Positions 34,138 to 41,776 of a DNA stretch of 64,000 bases are shown one piece after another (positions within the stretch are counted from its first letter, which is position 1; each line of letters starts with the position of its first letter). The position numbers and the translations under genes are program-made. The notes below the pieces were generated by a model, which saw only the letters and a list, made by a program, of their open reading frames with translations, did not search any database and was not told the DNA's origin. Origin of the DNA: Cellulosimicrobium sp. Marseille-Q4280 (lineage in GTDB: Bacteria > Actinomycetota > Actinomycetes > Actinomycetales > Cellulomonadaceae); NCBI RefSeq assembly GCF_943181405.1, contig NZ_CALPBY010000006.1, positions 124,001-188,000 on the forward strand. Direction: 5' to 3'.

Positions 34138-35118
34138 TCAGCCGCGCAGGCCGAGCAGCGCCGCGTAGCTGCGCTCCGCGTTGCCGAACGAGTCGACCGG
34201 GTTCGGCGGGACCGCCGTCGTCGGGGCGTTGTCCTGCTCCCAGATGCCGTACCGGGTCCCGCGCGCCTTCGTGGCCCGGAGGAACTCGCGGTACGGCAGG
34301 TCGCCGGCGTCGAACTCGATGATGTCGAACCCGTTGGGGTTCGCCGCGTTGCGGTCGCCGTCCTTCAGGTGCAGCAGCGGGTAGCGGTGCGGGTTGTCCC
34401 GGACGTAGTCGATCGGCTCGAAGCCCGGGAAGCGGTACTGGCCGACGAAGGCCCAGTACACGTCCATCTCGAGGAACACCGTCCGCGGGTCCGTGTTGTC
34501 GAAGAAGACGTCGTAGAGGCGCACGTCCGGCTGGTCCGTGGCGAACGCGAACTCGCCGGCGTGGTTGTGCTGGTAGAGCTTGAGGCCCGCCGCGCGCGCC
34601 TGCTCCCCCCAGGCGTTGAACTCGTCGGCCGCCGCGCGGTACCCGGCGACGGTGTTGACGTTGGTCGGCGCGTTCGCGGTCCCGACGTGCGGCATGCCGA
34701 GGACGTTGGCGATCTCGAGCTGGCGCGGGAGGTCGTTGCGCAGCGCGTTGAGGCCGACGTGCGAACCGACGGCGCTGAGCCCGTTGTCGTCGAGGAGCTG
34801 CCGGATCTCCTCCGGCGTGATCGGCCCGACCTGGCCCTGGTTGTAGCCCGCGAACTCGATCTCGGAGTACCCGATGTCGGCGAGCTGCTCGAAGACCGCG
34901 CGGAACCCGAGGCTCGAGACCTTGTCGCGGATCGAGTACAGCTGGATGCCGATCTTGCCGGGGGGCAGCAGCCGGCCGTTGCCGGCTGCCGCGAGCGGCC
35001 CGGCGGTGGGTGTCGCCGCGCTCGCCGCCGGGGCGGCGGCGGCACCGAGGCCGACGGCCACGGTCGACGTCGCGAGCGCCTTGATGAGGCTGCGACGTGT
35101 CATCTGGGACGTGCTCAT
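34138..35118 (-). CDS. Tat-exported sugar isomerase/epimerase family TIM barrel (copy 2)
   Basis: 326 residues, paralogue of the protein at 28856 with the same order of motifs: Tat signal TRRSLIK at 7-13, IGIQLYSIRDKVSSLGFRAVF, YSEIEFAGYNQGQVG, LYQHNHAGEF, the metal-site pair FLEMDVYWAFVG and LHLKDGDRN, and YGIWEQDN; both end in a Leu-Arg-Gly terminus. Most differences are in the middle (residues 110-150). ATG 35118 with GGAG upstream is preferred to the longer frame, because the ribosome site and leader sequence match those of copy 1. It has its own promoter, nearly identical to that of the sugar dehydrogenase, so the two should be expressed together. Confidence 0.88.
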   Translation of the reverse strand: MSTSQMTRRSLIKALATSTVAVGLGAAAAPAASAATPTAGPLAAAGNGRLLPPGKIGIQLYSIRDKVSSLGFRAVFEQLADIGYSEIEFAGYNQGQVGPITPEEIRQLLDDNGLSAVGSHVGLNALRNDLPRQLEIANVLGMPHVGTANAPTNVNTVAGYRAAADEFNAWGEQARAAGLKLYQHNHAGEFAFATDQPDVRLYDVFFDNTDPRTVFLEMDVYWAFVGQYRFPGFEPIDYVRDNPHRYPLLHLKDGDRNAANPNGFDIIEFDAGDLPYREFLRATKARGTRYGIWEQDNAPTTAVPPNPVDSFGNAERSYAALLGLRG

Positions 35119-35240
35119 CGTCTCTCCTTCGAGGGATGACCGATCTGTGTCCTTGCAGGTCAGGGCATCACGCCCTGCGGCTGATCCTCCTCGTCTCGCC
35201 GTCGAGCGGGACCCCCCGCACGTCGTCGTACGAGAGGAGC

Positions 35241-35274
35241 GGCCACCGCACACGGCGCAGCGTGCGCGGTGGCC
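35241..35274 (-). promoter_or_regulatory. Leader hairpin of isomerase copy 2
   Basis: 14-bp stem with one mismatch and a 6-nt loop in the ~200-nt leader, at a place comparable with the hairpin in the sugar dehydrogenase leader. Confidence 0.45.
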
Positions 35275-35304
35275 GGGTCCGAACCGCGTCCGGGCGGAGT
35301 GCGA

Positions 35305-35349
35305 CCTACCGCCCGGTCGTCATCCTACGAGCCTCTCGTCGGCTGTCAT
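35305..35349 (-). promoter_or_regulatory. Promoter/operator of isomerase copy 2
   Basis: On the minus strand ATGACA (35349-35344), a 16-nt spacer and TAGGAT (35327-35322), then the conserved ACCG-CC-CGGT block. Geometry and 24 of 25 start-site bases are identical to 33943-33987. Confidence 0.75.
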
Positions 35350-35377
35350 CAGGAGCTGCGGCCCCGTCGAGGAACGC

Positions 35378-38356
35378 TCACGCCGTCACCGCAGGGCGGG
35401 TCGCGGCCTCGAGGAGCTCGAGGACGTGGACGTAGTCGTGGCCCGTGGACCGGGACATGCCCGTCTCGCACGTGCGGTTGCTCGACACGTACGCGTCGAA
35501 CCGTCCTGCCGGGAGCGCCGCGGCGTGGCGCGCGACCTCGGCGCTCTCCGCGCGCGTCGCCGCCGCCGTCAGCTCGGGGTGCAGCATCCCGCGGTCACCG
35601 GCGAACCCGCAGCACCCCCACGCGTCCGGCACCTCGACGCGCTCCGCGACCGCCTCGGCCACCGCGCGCAGGTCGTCCACGGCACCCAGGTGCACGCTCG
35701 CGCACGTGGGGTGCACGACGACGTCGCCCACCGTCGCGACGTCGACGGCGCGGTCCGCGAGGGCCGGCAGGACGTCGGTGCGCACGAACGTCACCGCGTC
35801 GACGAACCGCAGCCTCGACCACCGGCCGTGGGCCTCCTCGTCGTCCGCAAGACGGTGCCCGGACTCCACGAGGCCGTGCGTGCAGCTCGAGGCATCGCAC
35901 ACGACGGGCAGCTCGCCCTCGCGCGTCGCGACCCACAGCGTGTCGAGCACCCGGCGGGCCATGGCGGCCGCGCCGTCGGGCAGGCCCTTGGACGACCACG
36001 GCGTGCCGCAGCACAGGCCACCGACCCCGGCGGGGGTGGCGAGCCCGATGCCGGCGCGCTCGCACACCGCCCGCAGCGCCGCCTCCGCGCCGAGGCCCCC
36101 TGCCGCCGGCGCGAACATCTCGCCGGTGCATGAGGCGAACAGCACCGCGCGCGGCGCCGCGTCAGGGCGAGAGGACACCCCGCTGACCTGCGACCCTGAC
36201 AGGTCGCGGCCCGCCGTCGGGTTGTCAGGGCGAGAGGACACCCCGCTGACCTGCGACCCTGACTGGCGGCGTGGCCCCGGGCCGGGCAGGTCGTCCCCCG
36301 CGAGCGGCACGACGTCGGACCCGAGCAACGAGCGGCCGACCTGCGACGCGCCCCGCACGAGCGGCGTCGGCAGCACGTCGGCGACGGCGAGCGCTCCGCG
36401 CACCCCCGTGAGCACGCCGTCCCAGTGCTCGGCGGCGACCTCTCCGCCGCGGCGGGCCAGCGGACCGTGCGCACGGGCGCGGTGGCCCTTCATCACCGCA
36501 CCCGTGTCGATGCCGACCGGGCACGCCTCGACGCACAGCGAGTCGACGGCGCACGTCTGGACGGCCGCGTGGTCGTAGGCGCGCTCGAGCTCGGCGCGCT
36601 CGGCCGGCGACGCGACTGACAGCTCCTTGAGCAGCGCGATGCGCTGGCGCGGCGTCGTCGTGACGGTGCGCGACGGGCAGCCCGGCTCGCAGTAGCCGCA
36701 CTCGACGCAGCGGTCCACGAGCGGGGCGTCCTCGCCGCCCGCCGACGCCTCGACCTTGAGGTTCCGCAGGTGCTCCTCGGGGTCGTCGCTGAGCACGACG
36801 CCGGGGTTCAGCAGGCCCCGCGGGTCGAGCAGCCGCTTGACCTCGCGCATGACGTCGTAGAGCTCATCGCCGTACTGACGCCGTACGAACGGCGCCATGA
36901 TGCGGCCCGTGCCGTGCTCGGCCTTGAGCGTGCCGCCGTGGCCGAGGACCAGGTCCACGAGGTCCTCGCTGAACGCCGCGTACCGGGCGAGCTCCGCCCG
37001 GTCGCCGAGCCGCGGCGTGATCATGAAGTGCAGGTTGCCGTCCTTGGCGTGCCCGAACGTCACGGCGTCGTCGTAGCCGTGGCGCGCGAAGACCCCGCCG
37101 AGGTCGCGCACGGTCGCGGTGAGGTCGGCCACCGGTACCGCGACGTCCTCGAGCAGGGCCGTGCTCCCCGCGGGGCGAGCGCCCGCGACCGCGGTGTACA
37201 GGCCCTTGCGCACGCGCCACAGGCGCTCGCGCGTCGCGGGGTCGGTCGTCAGGGTCGCCGGGACCCCCGACGACGGTGCGAGCGAGCCGACGACGTCGCG
37301 CGCCGCCTCCTGCAGCGGCGCCAGGCCGTCCGCGGTCGCGGCGCGGTACTCGACGAGCAGCGCCGTCTGCTCGGTGATCCCGGCACCTGTGGCGAGGGCC
37401 CGCATGCTCGGGTCCGCCGCGGGATCGGCCGCCGCGACCCGCAACGAGGCCGCGTCGAGCAGCTCGATCGCCTCGGCACCCGACGCGGCGAGCGGCACGA
37501 GGGCGTCGGTCGCGCGCTCGATCGAGTCGAGCACGAGAAGGGCGGTCGCGGCGTGGGTCAGCAGCGGGACGGTGCGGAACGTGACGTCGGCGACCCAGCC
37601 GAGCGTCCCCTCGGACCCGATCATCAGGTGCTCGAGGATCCGCACCGGCTCGTCGTGGTCGAGCAGCGCGTTGACCGAGTAGCCCATCGTGTTCTTCATC
37701 GCGAACTGACGCTCGATCTCGGCGCGCGCGGTCGCGCTCGACCGCACGCGGTCGCGCAGCGCGGCGAGGCCCGCGTGGACGTCGGGCCGGACGGCGCGCA
37801 GGTGCGCGTCCGCGTCCGGGGCGCCCGTGTCCAGCACCGTCCCGTCGGCGAGCACGACCGTCATCGCCTCGACCGTCCGGTAGGCCGTACGGGCCGTGCC
37901 CGAGGACATGCCGCTCGAGTTGTTCGCGACGACCCCGCCGATCGTGCACGCGATCTCGCTCGCGGGGTCCGGCCCGAGGCGGCGGCCGTGCCGGAGCAGG
38001 TGCGCGTTGACGAGCCGGAGCGTGGCGCCGGGCTCGCACCGCACGCGCGCGCCGCCGTCGAGCACCTCGACGCGCGTGAACCGCGTGCGCGTGTCGACGA
38101 GCATCCCGCCGCCCGACGCCTGCCCGGACAGGCTCGTCCCGCCCGACCGGAACGTCACGGGCAGGCCGCGCCGGTGCGCCTCGCGGAGCGCGGCGACGAC
38201 GCCGCCCCGGTCGTGCGCCCGGACGACGACGTCGGGCCGCAGCAGGTAGTGCGAGGCGTCGTGCGCGTGGGCGACCCGGGTCAGCAGGTCGGTCCGGAGC
38301 TCGAACCCCGGCCCGGGCTCAGCGGGCCGGACGGTCCGTGGCCGGCGGGGCGTCAC
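35378..38356 (-). CDS. FAD/Fe-S D-2-hydroxyacid dehydrogenase (YdiJ/D-lactate dehydrogenase-like)
   Basis: 992 residues. N-terminal FAD_binding_4 domain (VTFRSGGTSLSGQASGGGMLVDT ... ASEIACTIGGVVANNSSGM), FAD-oxidase C-terminal domain (FGHAKDGNLHFMITPRLGD ... HGTGRIMAPFVRRQYG), then a two-cluster ferredoxin region (CVECGYCEPGCPS and CAVDSLCVEACPVG) and CCG domains (LCCGTPWSSKG, WGCCGFAGD). Such proteins oxidise D-lactate or D-2-hydroxyglutarate and pass electrons to the respiratory chain. The GTG at 38356 overlaps the stop of the regulator gene. Between the ferredoxin and CCG regions, residues about 698-732 contain a duplicated peptide (GSQVSGVSSRPD) produced by two identical 40-bp repeats. 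Confidence 0.9.
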   Translation of the reverse strand: MTPRRPRTVRPAEPGPGFELRTDLLTRVAHAHDASHYLLRPDVVVRAHDRGGVVAALREAHRRGLPVTFRSGGTSLSGQASGGGMLVDTRTRFTRVEVLDGGARVRCEPGATLRLVNAHLLRHGRRLGPDPASEIACTIGGVVANNSSGMSSGTARTAYRTVEAMTVVLADGTVLDTGAPDADAHLRAVRPDVHAGLAALRDRVRSSATARAEIERQFAMKNTMGYSVNALLDHDEPVRILEHLMIGSEGTLGWVADVTFRTVPLLTHAATALLVLDSIERATDALVPLAASGAEAIELLDAASLRVAAADPAADPSMRALATGAGITEQTALLVEYRAATADGLAPLQEAARDVVGSLAPSSGVPATLTTDPATRERLWRVRKGLYTAVAGARPAGSTALLEDVAVPVADLTATVRDLGGVFARHGYDDAVTFGHAKDGNLHFMITPRLGDRAELARYAAFSEDLVDLVLGHGGTLKAEHGTGRIMAPFVRRQYGDELYDVMREVKRLLDPRGLLNPGVVLSDDPEEHLRNLKVEASAGGEDAPLVDRCVECGYCEPGCPSRTVTTTPRQRIALLKELSVASPAERAELERAYDHAAVQTCAVDSLCVEACPVGIDTGAVMKGHRARAHGPLARRGGEVAAEHWDGVLTGVRGALAVADVLPTPLVRGASQVGRSLLGSDVVPLAGDDLPGPGPRRQSGSQVSGVSSRPDNPTAGRDLSGSQVSGVSSRPDAAPRAVLFASCTGEMFAPAAGGLGAEAALRAVCERAGIGLATPAGVGGLCCGTPWSSKGLPDGAAAMARRVLDTLWVATREGELPVVCDASSCTHGLVESGHRLADDEEAHGRWSRLRFVDAVTFVRTDVLPALADRAVDVATVGDVVVHPTCASVHLGAVDDLRAVAEAVAERVEVPDAWGCCGFAGDRGMLHPELTAAATRAESAEVARHAAALPAGRFDAYVSSNRTCETGMSRSTGHDYVHVLELLEAATRPAVTA
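36161..36200. repeat. 40-bp repeat copy A inside the FAD/Fe-S gene
   Basis: Imperfect palindrome closed by GTCAGGG and CCCTGAC. Identical over all 40 bp to copy B; the starts are 63 bp apart, keeping the frame. Confidence 0.9.
36224..36263. repeat. 40-bp repeat copy B inside the FAD/Fe-S gene
   Basis: Exact copy of 36161-36200, separated from it by 23 bp. Both are translated in the linker between the ferredoxin and CCG regions. Confidence 0.9.
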
Positions 38357-39240
38357 GGGCGGGCCCGGCGCTCGTACCCGAGCCGGTGCGGCTGCACCGC
38401 CTCGTAGGTCGCCCGGAGGTTCTCCGTGGTCCGCTCGAACAGCCGCTGCGCGACGCGCACGAAGAGGAAGTCCACGATCGCGAGCTGGGCGATACGGCTC
38501 GACAGCGCCCCGGAGCGGAACTGGGTCTCGCGCGCGGTCGTCGTGAGGACGAGGTCGGCGTGCCCGACCAGGGGCGACTCGGGGAAGTTGGTGACGGCGA
38601 CGGTCGTCGCGCCCCGCTCGTGCGCGATACGCAGCGCGTGGTTCGTCTCGACCGTGAGGCCGCTGTGCGAGACGCCGAGCGCCACCGCCCCCGGCCCGAG
38701 GAGCGCCGCGGACTGGAGCTGCACGTGCGGGTCCGGCGACGCGAAGCACACGAGCCCGATGCGCTGGAGCTTCTGCGCGAGGTCCTGCGCGGTGAGACCG
38801 CTCGACCCGACGCCGAAGAGGTCGATGCGCGGCGCCGCCGCCACCGCGGCTGCGACGGCCTCGAGCGCCTCGAGGTCGAGCGCGCGCGCCGTCTCCTCGA
38901 TGGTCCGCGCCTCGTGGAAGGCGATCTTCTCGACGACGTCCTGCACGGTGTCGTCCGGGTCGATCTCGCCGTGCGCGACGTTCGCCCGCTCCTGCTCGAC
39001 GGCACGCCGGCTCGTCGCCTGCGCGAGGTCGATGCGGAACTCGGGGTAGCCGGCGTAGCCCACCGCGCGGCAGAACCGGACGACGGTCGCCTGCGACGTG
39101 CCGACGTCGGCCGCGAGCTCCGTGATCGTCTTGCCCACGACGGACGCGGGGTCGTCGAGCACCGCCTGGGCGATCCGCGCCTCGGCGGGGCGCAGCGCGG
39201 GCAGTGCCTGGCGGATGCGGACGAGACCGTCAGCGGCCAT
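38353..39240 (-). CDS. MurR/RpiR family transcriptional regulator
   Basis: 295 residues: N-terminal HTH_6 domain (about 5-80: ARIAQAVLDDPASVVGKTITELAADVGTSQATVVRFCRAVGYAGYPEF) and a C-terminal SIS sugar-phosphate-binding domain (about 125-260: IDLFGVGSSGLTAQDLAQKLQRIG, ALGVSHSGLTVETNHALR). Members sense sugar phosphates and control sugar or amino-sugar catabolism; MurR itself responds to MurNAc-6-phosphate. It overlaps the upstream kinase by 11 nt and the downstream oxidase by 4 nt, so all three are one operon and it probably regulates that operon. GAGGAGG precedes ATG 39240. Confidence 0.93.
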   Translation of the reverse strand: MAADGLVRIRQALPALRPAEARIAQAVLDDPASVVGKTITELAADVGTSQATVVRFCRAVGYAGYPEFRIDLAQATSRRAVEQERANVAHGEIDPDDTVQDVVEKIAFHEARTIEETARALDLEALEAVAAAVAAAPRIDLFGVGSSGLTAQDLAQKLQRIGLVCFASPDPHVQLQSAALLGPGAVALGVSHSGLTVETNHALRIAHERGATTVAVTNFPESPLVGHADLVLTTTARETQFRSGALSSRIAQLAIVDFLFVRVAQRLFERTTENLRATYEAVQPHRLGYERRARP

Positions 39241-40345
39241 CGGGGTCCTCCTCGGAGAGGTCGGCGTGCGGTGCGGTGCGAGATGTGGGGCGAGATGCGG
39301 GGCGAGGCGTGGCGCGCGCGGCGCCGGACACGCTGAGCCACGGTTCGTGCCCGACGACGCCCGCCGGGTCCTGCGCGAGCCGTCCGGCCAGCAGCAGCGC
39401 GCCGTCCAGCGGCGTGCCCGCCGACGGGACGAGCTCGACGTCCGGCCGCAGCACGGCGAGGCGCGCGCGGAAGGGCTCGGTGAGGAGCGGCCCGACGCCG
39501 AGGACGCCGCCCGTCGCCGCGGCGAGCGGCGGGACGCCGTCGACGACCGCCGCCGCGAGCGTGGTCGCGAGATGGGTGCCCGCGCCGGCGAGGATCTGCC
39601 GGGCCACCACGTCGCTCGCGCGCGCCGCGGCCGCGACGTCGGGCGTGAACGAGGCGAGCACCTGGGCGCGGTCCGTGCGCGTGTACAGCTGCGACGGCCA
39701 GGTCTGTACAGGGCCGAACCGCCGCGTCGCGGCGTCCAGCAGGGCGGCGGACCCGCCGTTCGCCCGGCCGTCGTGGGCCGCGGCGGCAGCACGCAGACCC
39801 TGCGCGCCGATCCACGAGCCGGCGCCGAGGTCTCCGAGCAGATGCCCCCAGCCGTCGACCCGCTGCCACGTCGTGCGCAGGTCCGTGCCGAGGGCGATCG
39901 CCCCCGTCCCGACGGCGACGACAGCCCCTCCGCGACCGGCCAGCGCTCCGAGGTGCGCGGTCAGCGCGTCGGCCGCGACCGCCGAGCGGAAGAGGTCCTT
40001 CCCGTCGGGAGCACCGGAGGTGGTGAGGCCGTCCCGGAGCGCGGCGTGCAGCTCGGCCGGGTCGCGCACGAGGGTCGCGAGCCCGGTCGCACCGACAGCC
40101 GCGGCTCCGACCCCCGCCACGTGCGGCGCGTCGGTTCGCAGGCGCGCGAGCAGCTCGCGGACGACGTCGACCGCGTCGCTCCCGTCCGGACGGATCGTCA
40201 CGGACCGGCCGGCGAGGACGACGTCGCCCGGCGCCGCCTCGTCGCCGGCGAGCGCGGCGCTCAGCCGACGCGCGACGAGCCGGCTCCCGGAACCGCCGAC
40301 GTCGAGCGCGACGATCCAGGCGGCGTCGCCAGCAGGATTCGGCAC
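39230..40345 (-). CDS. BadF/BadG-type sugar kinase (N-acetylglucosamine kinase-like)
   Basis: 371 residues of the ASKHA fold: phosphate-1 loop IVALDVGGSGSRLVAR, phosphate-2 region VVAVGTGAIALGTD, WGHLLGDLGAGSWIGAQGLRAA typical of the GlcNAc/MurNAc kinase branch, and the adenosine loop GGVLGVGPLL. It probably phosphorylates an amino sugar in the cytoplasm. The C-terminal ~30 residues are a Pro/Arg/Ser-rich tail from slightly repetitive DNA and overlap the regulator gene. The GTG start has CACAAT 6 nt upstream and no ribosome site, compatible with a leaderless transcript; the adjoining GTGAAACTTTATGCCAC sequence could be the regulator's operator. Confidence 0.85.
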   Translation of the reverse strand: MPNPAGDAAWIVALDVGGSGSRLVARRLSAALAGDEAAPGDVVLAGRSVTIRPDGSDAVDVVRELLARLRTDAPHVAGVGAAAVGATGLATLVRDPAELHAALRDGLTTSGAPDGKDLFRSAVAADALTAHLGALAGRGGAVVAVGTGAIALGTDLRTTWQRVDGWGHLLGDLGAGSWIGAQGLRAAAAAHDGRANGGSAALLDAATRRFGPVQTWPSQLYTRTDRAQVLASFTPDVAAAARASDVVARQILAGAGTHLATTLAAAVVDGVPPLAAATGGVLGVGPLLTEPFRARLAVLRPDVELVPSAGTPLDGALLLAGRLAQDPAGVVGHEPWLSVSGAARATPRPASRPTSRTAPHADLSEEDPDGR

Positions 40346-40427
40346 GACGCCATTGTGGCATAAAGTTTCACGCTGCGGAGTGCTTGTGGAGAAATTCGCC
40401 AGCGCCCCGCGGGTTCACGGCTCCCCG

Positions 40428-40928
40428 TCAGCGTAGCGCCGGGTCACCCTCGTCGTGGCGGTCCACCGGGAACGTCACCCACACGTTCTTCGTCGTCCCG
40501 GTCGTGTACCAGCCCACGTCGAGCGCGAGCTGCCGCGCCAGGTGGAGGCCCATGCCGCCGGCGCCCGGTACGCGCACCCCGGCGTACACCGGAGGCACGC
40601 CCCGCTCGTGGTCGGCGATGTCCAGGAGCCACAGGTCCTTGTCCCGCGAGAGGCTCACCACCGTGGGGGGCAGTCCGTGCTCGAGCGCGTTCGTGGCCAG
40701 CTCGGACGCGACGAGCACGACCTTCTCCGGCGTCTGCGCGAGACCGGCGTCCGCCCCGGGCTCCGCCTGCCCGAGCACCTCCCCGAGCTCACGCCGCAGC
40801 GCCGACAGGCCGTCGAGCGAGTCGAGGCGCCAGCTGCGGACGGGCACGAAGTTGGCGGGCGGGCGCGACAGCGGCAGGCCGGCGTCGGTCGTGGGGACGG
40901 CGAGGGGCTCGACAGCAGGACCGGTCAT
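40428..40928 (-). CDS. RsbW-like ATP-binding protein (serine kinase/anti-sigma type)
   Basis: 166 residues with a GHKL ATPase core: the N box VASELATNALEHGLPPTVV, a degenerate G1 box (LDIADHERGVPPVY) and the G2 box GAGGMGLHLARQLALDVGW. Such proteins act as anti-sigma factors or accessory kinases in actinobacterial stress and development circuits. No sigma factor or anti-anti-sigma gene is adjacent. AAGGAG precedes ATG 40928; the longer open frame to 41177 has no ribosome site. Confidence 0.8.
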   Translation of the reverse strand: MTGPAVEPLAVPTTDAGLPLSRPPANFVPVRSWRLDSLDGLSALRRELGEVLGQAEPGADAGLAQTPEKVVLVASELATNALEHGLPPTVVSLSRDKDLWLLDIADHERGVPPVYAGVRVPGAGGMGLHLARQLALDVGWYTTGTTKNVWVTFPVDRHDEGDPALR

Positions 40929-41004
40929 GAGGACTCCTTCGCTCGGCGGGCAAGGTTCGAGAGTTCCACGGGCGGCGACGTTCCGCACGGCGACGAACCG
41001 GGGC

Positions 41005-41673
41005 TCAGCGCTCCACGAGCGCGGGGTGGCGCGCGTCGTCGACCCGCACGACGACGTCGGCGACCCGCTCCGGCGCGACCTCGGCCGCGTACCGCGCGTA
41101 CGCCGGGAGCGTCCACGCGTCCGCCGGGACGGTCCGCCGCCCGATCGTCGCGGCCCGCAGCGCAAGGTGCACCGCAAGGTCCGTCGTGAGACCGCGGCCC
41201 AGCGCGAGCGACCCGTCGAGCACCACGACGAGGCCCGGCTCCACCTCGACGTACGCCGCGCGCGTCGCGCGGTCCGTCACCGGGTCGCGCAGGCTCGGCA
41301 GGTACCGGCCACGGCCGCCCGGGCCGACGGCGTCGAGCACCTCGCGGTTGAGGCCCTCGACGTCGATCCGGTCCTCGAGCAGCGCGTCGGGGTCCTCCCG
41401 GCCTCGTTCGAGCCGCAGCGACGCGGCCCGCCAGAAGTCCGCGACGTGCAGCCGGGCGACCGGCCTGCCCGCGGCGCGCAGCGGGTCGACGAGGGCGTCC
41501 GCGAGCGCCTCCGGGCGGGCCGAGGGATGACCGTCGACGAGCACGCGCAACGCGCCGGGGCGGCCCGGAGCGGCGAGCACGGTGTCGACGACCCGCCGGA
41601 CCAGCACCTCCTCGGACACCGGTTCGACGCGCACGAAGACAGCATCGCACCGTGCGGACGTGCGGAGCGTCAC
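41005..41673 (-). CDS. Uridine-kinase-like protein with eroded Walker A motif
   Basis: 222 residues. It follows the layout of actinobacterial uridine-kinase-like P-loop proteins: strand 1 ALRVLVDGHPSARPEALADAL, the substrate segment LHVADFWRAASLRLERGREDPDALL, LNREVLDAVGPGGRGRYLPSLRDPVTDR, and LVVVLDGSLAL. At the Walker A position, however, the sequence is DGHPSARPEA, lacking the GKS/T of an active P loop. It may therefore be a catalytically dead or repurposed member. GTG 41673 is the first possible start; a later GTG near 41630 is an alternative. Confidence 0.65.
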   Translation of the reverse strand: MTLRTSARCDAVFVRVEPVSEEVLVRRVVDTVLAAPGRPGALRVLVDGHPSARPEALADALVDPLRAAGRPVARLHVADFWRAASLRLERGREDPDALLEDRIDVEGLNREVLDAVGPGGRGRYLPSLRDPVTDRATRAAYVEVEPGLVVVLDGSLALGRGLTTDLAVHLALRAATIGRRTVPADAWTLPAYARYAAEVAPERVADVVVRVDDARHPALVER

Positions 41674-41776
41674 AGCATCGGGCGAGCGGTCGCCGGCCCT
41701 CGGTCACATACTGCTCGTGACGCCGCACGGGCCGCGTCGCAGTGCGTCACCGCCGCCCCGCCCCAGGAGACCCAGC

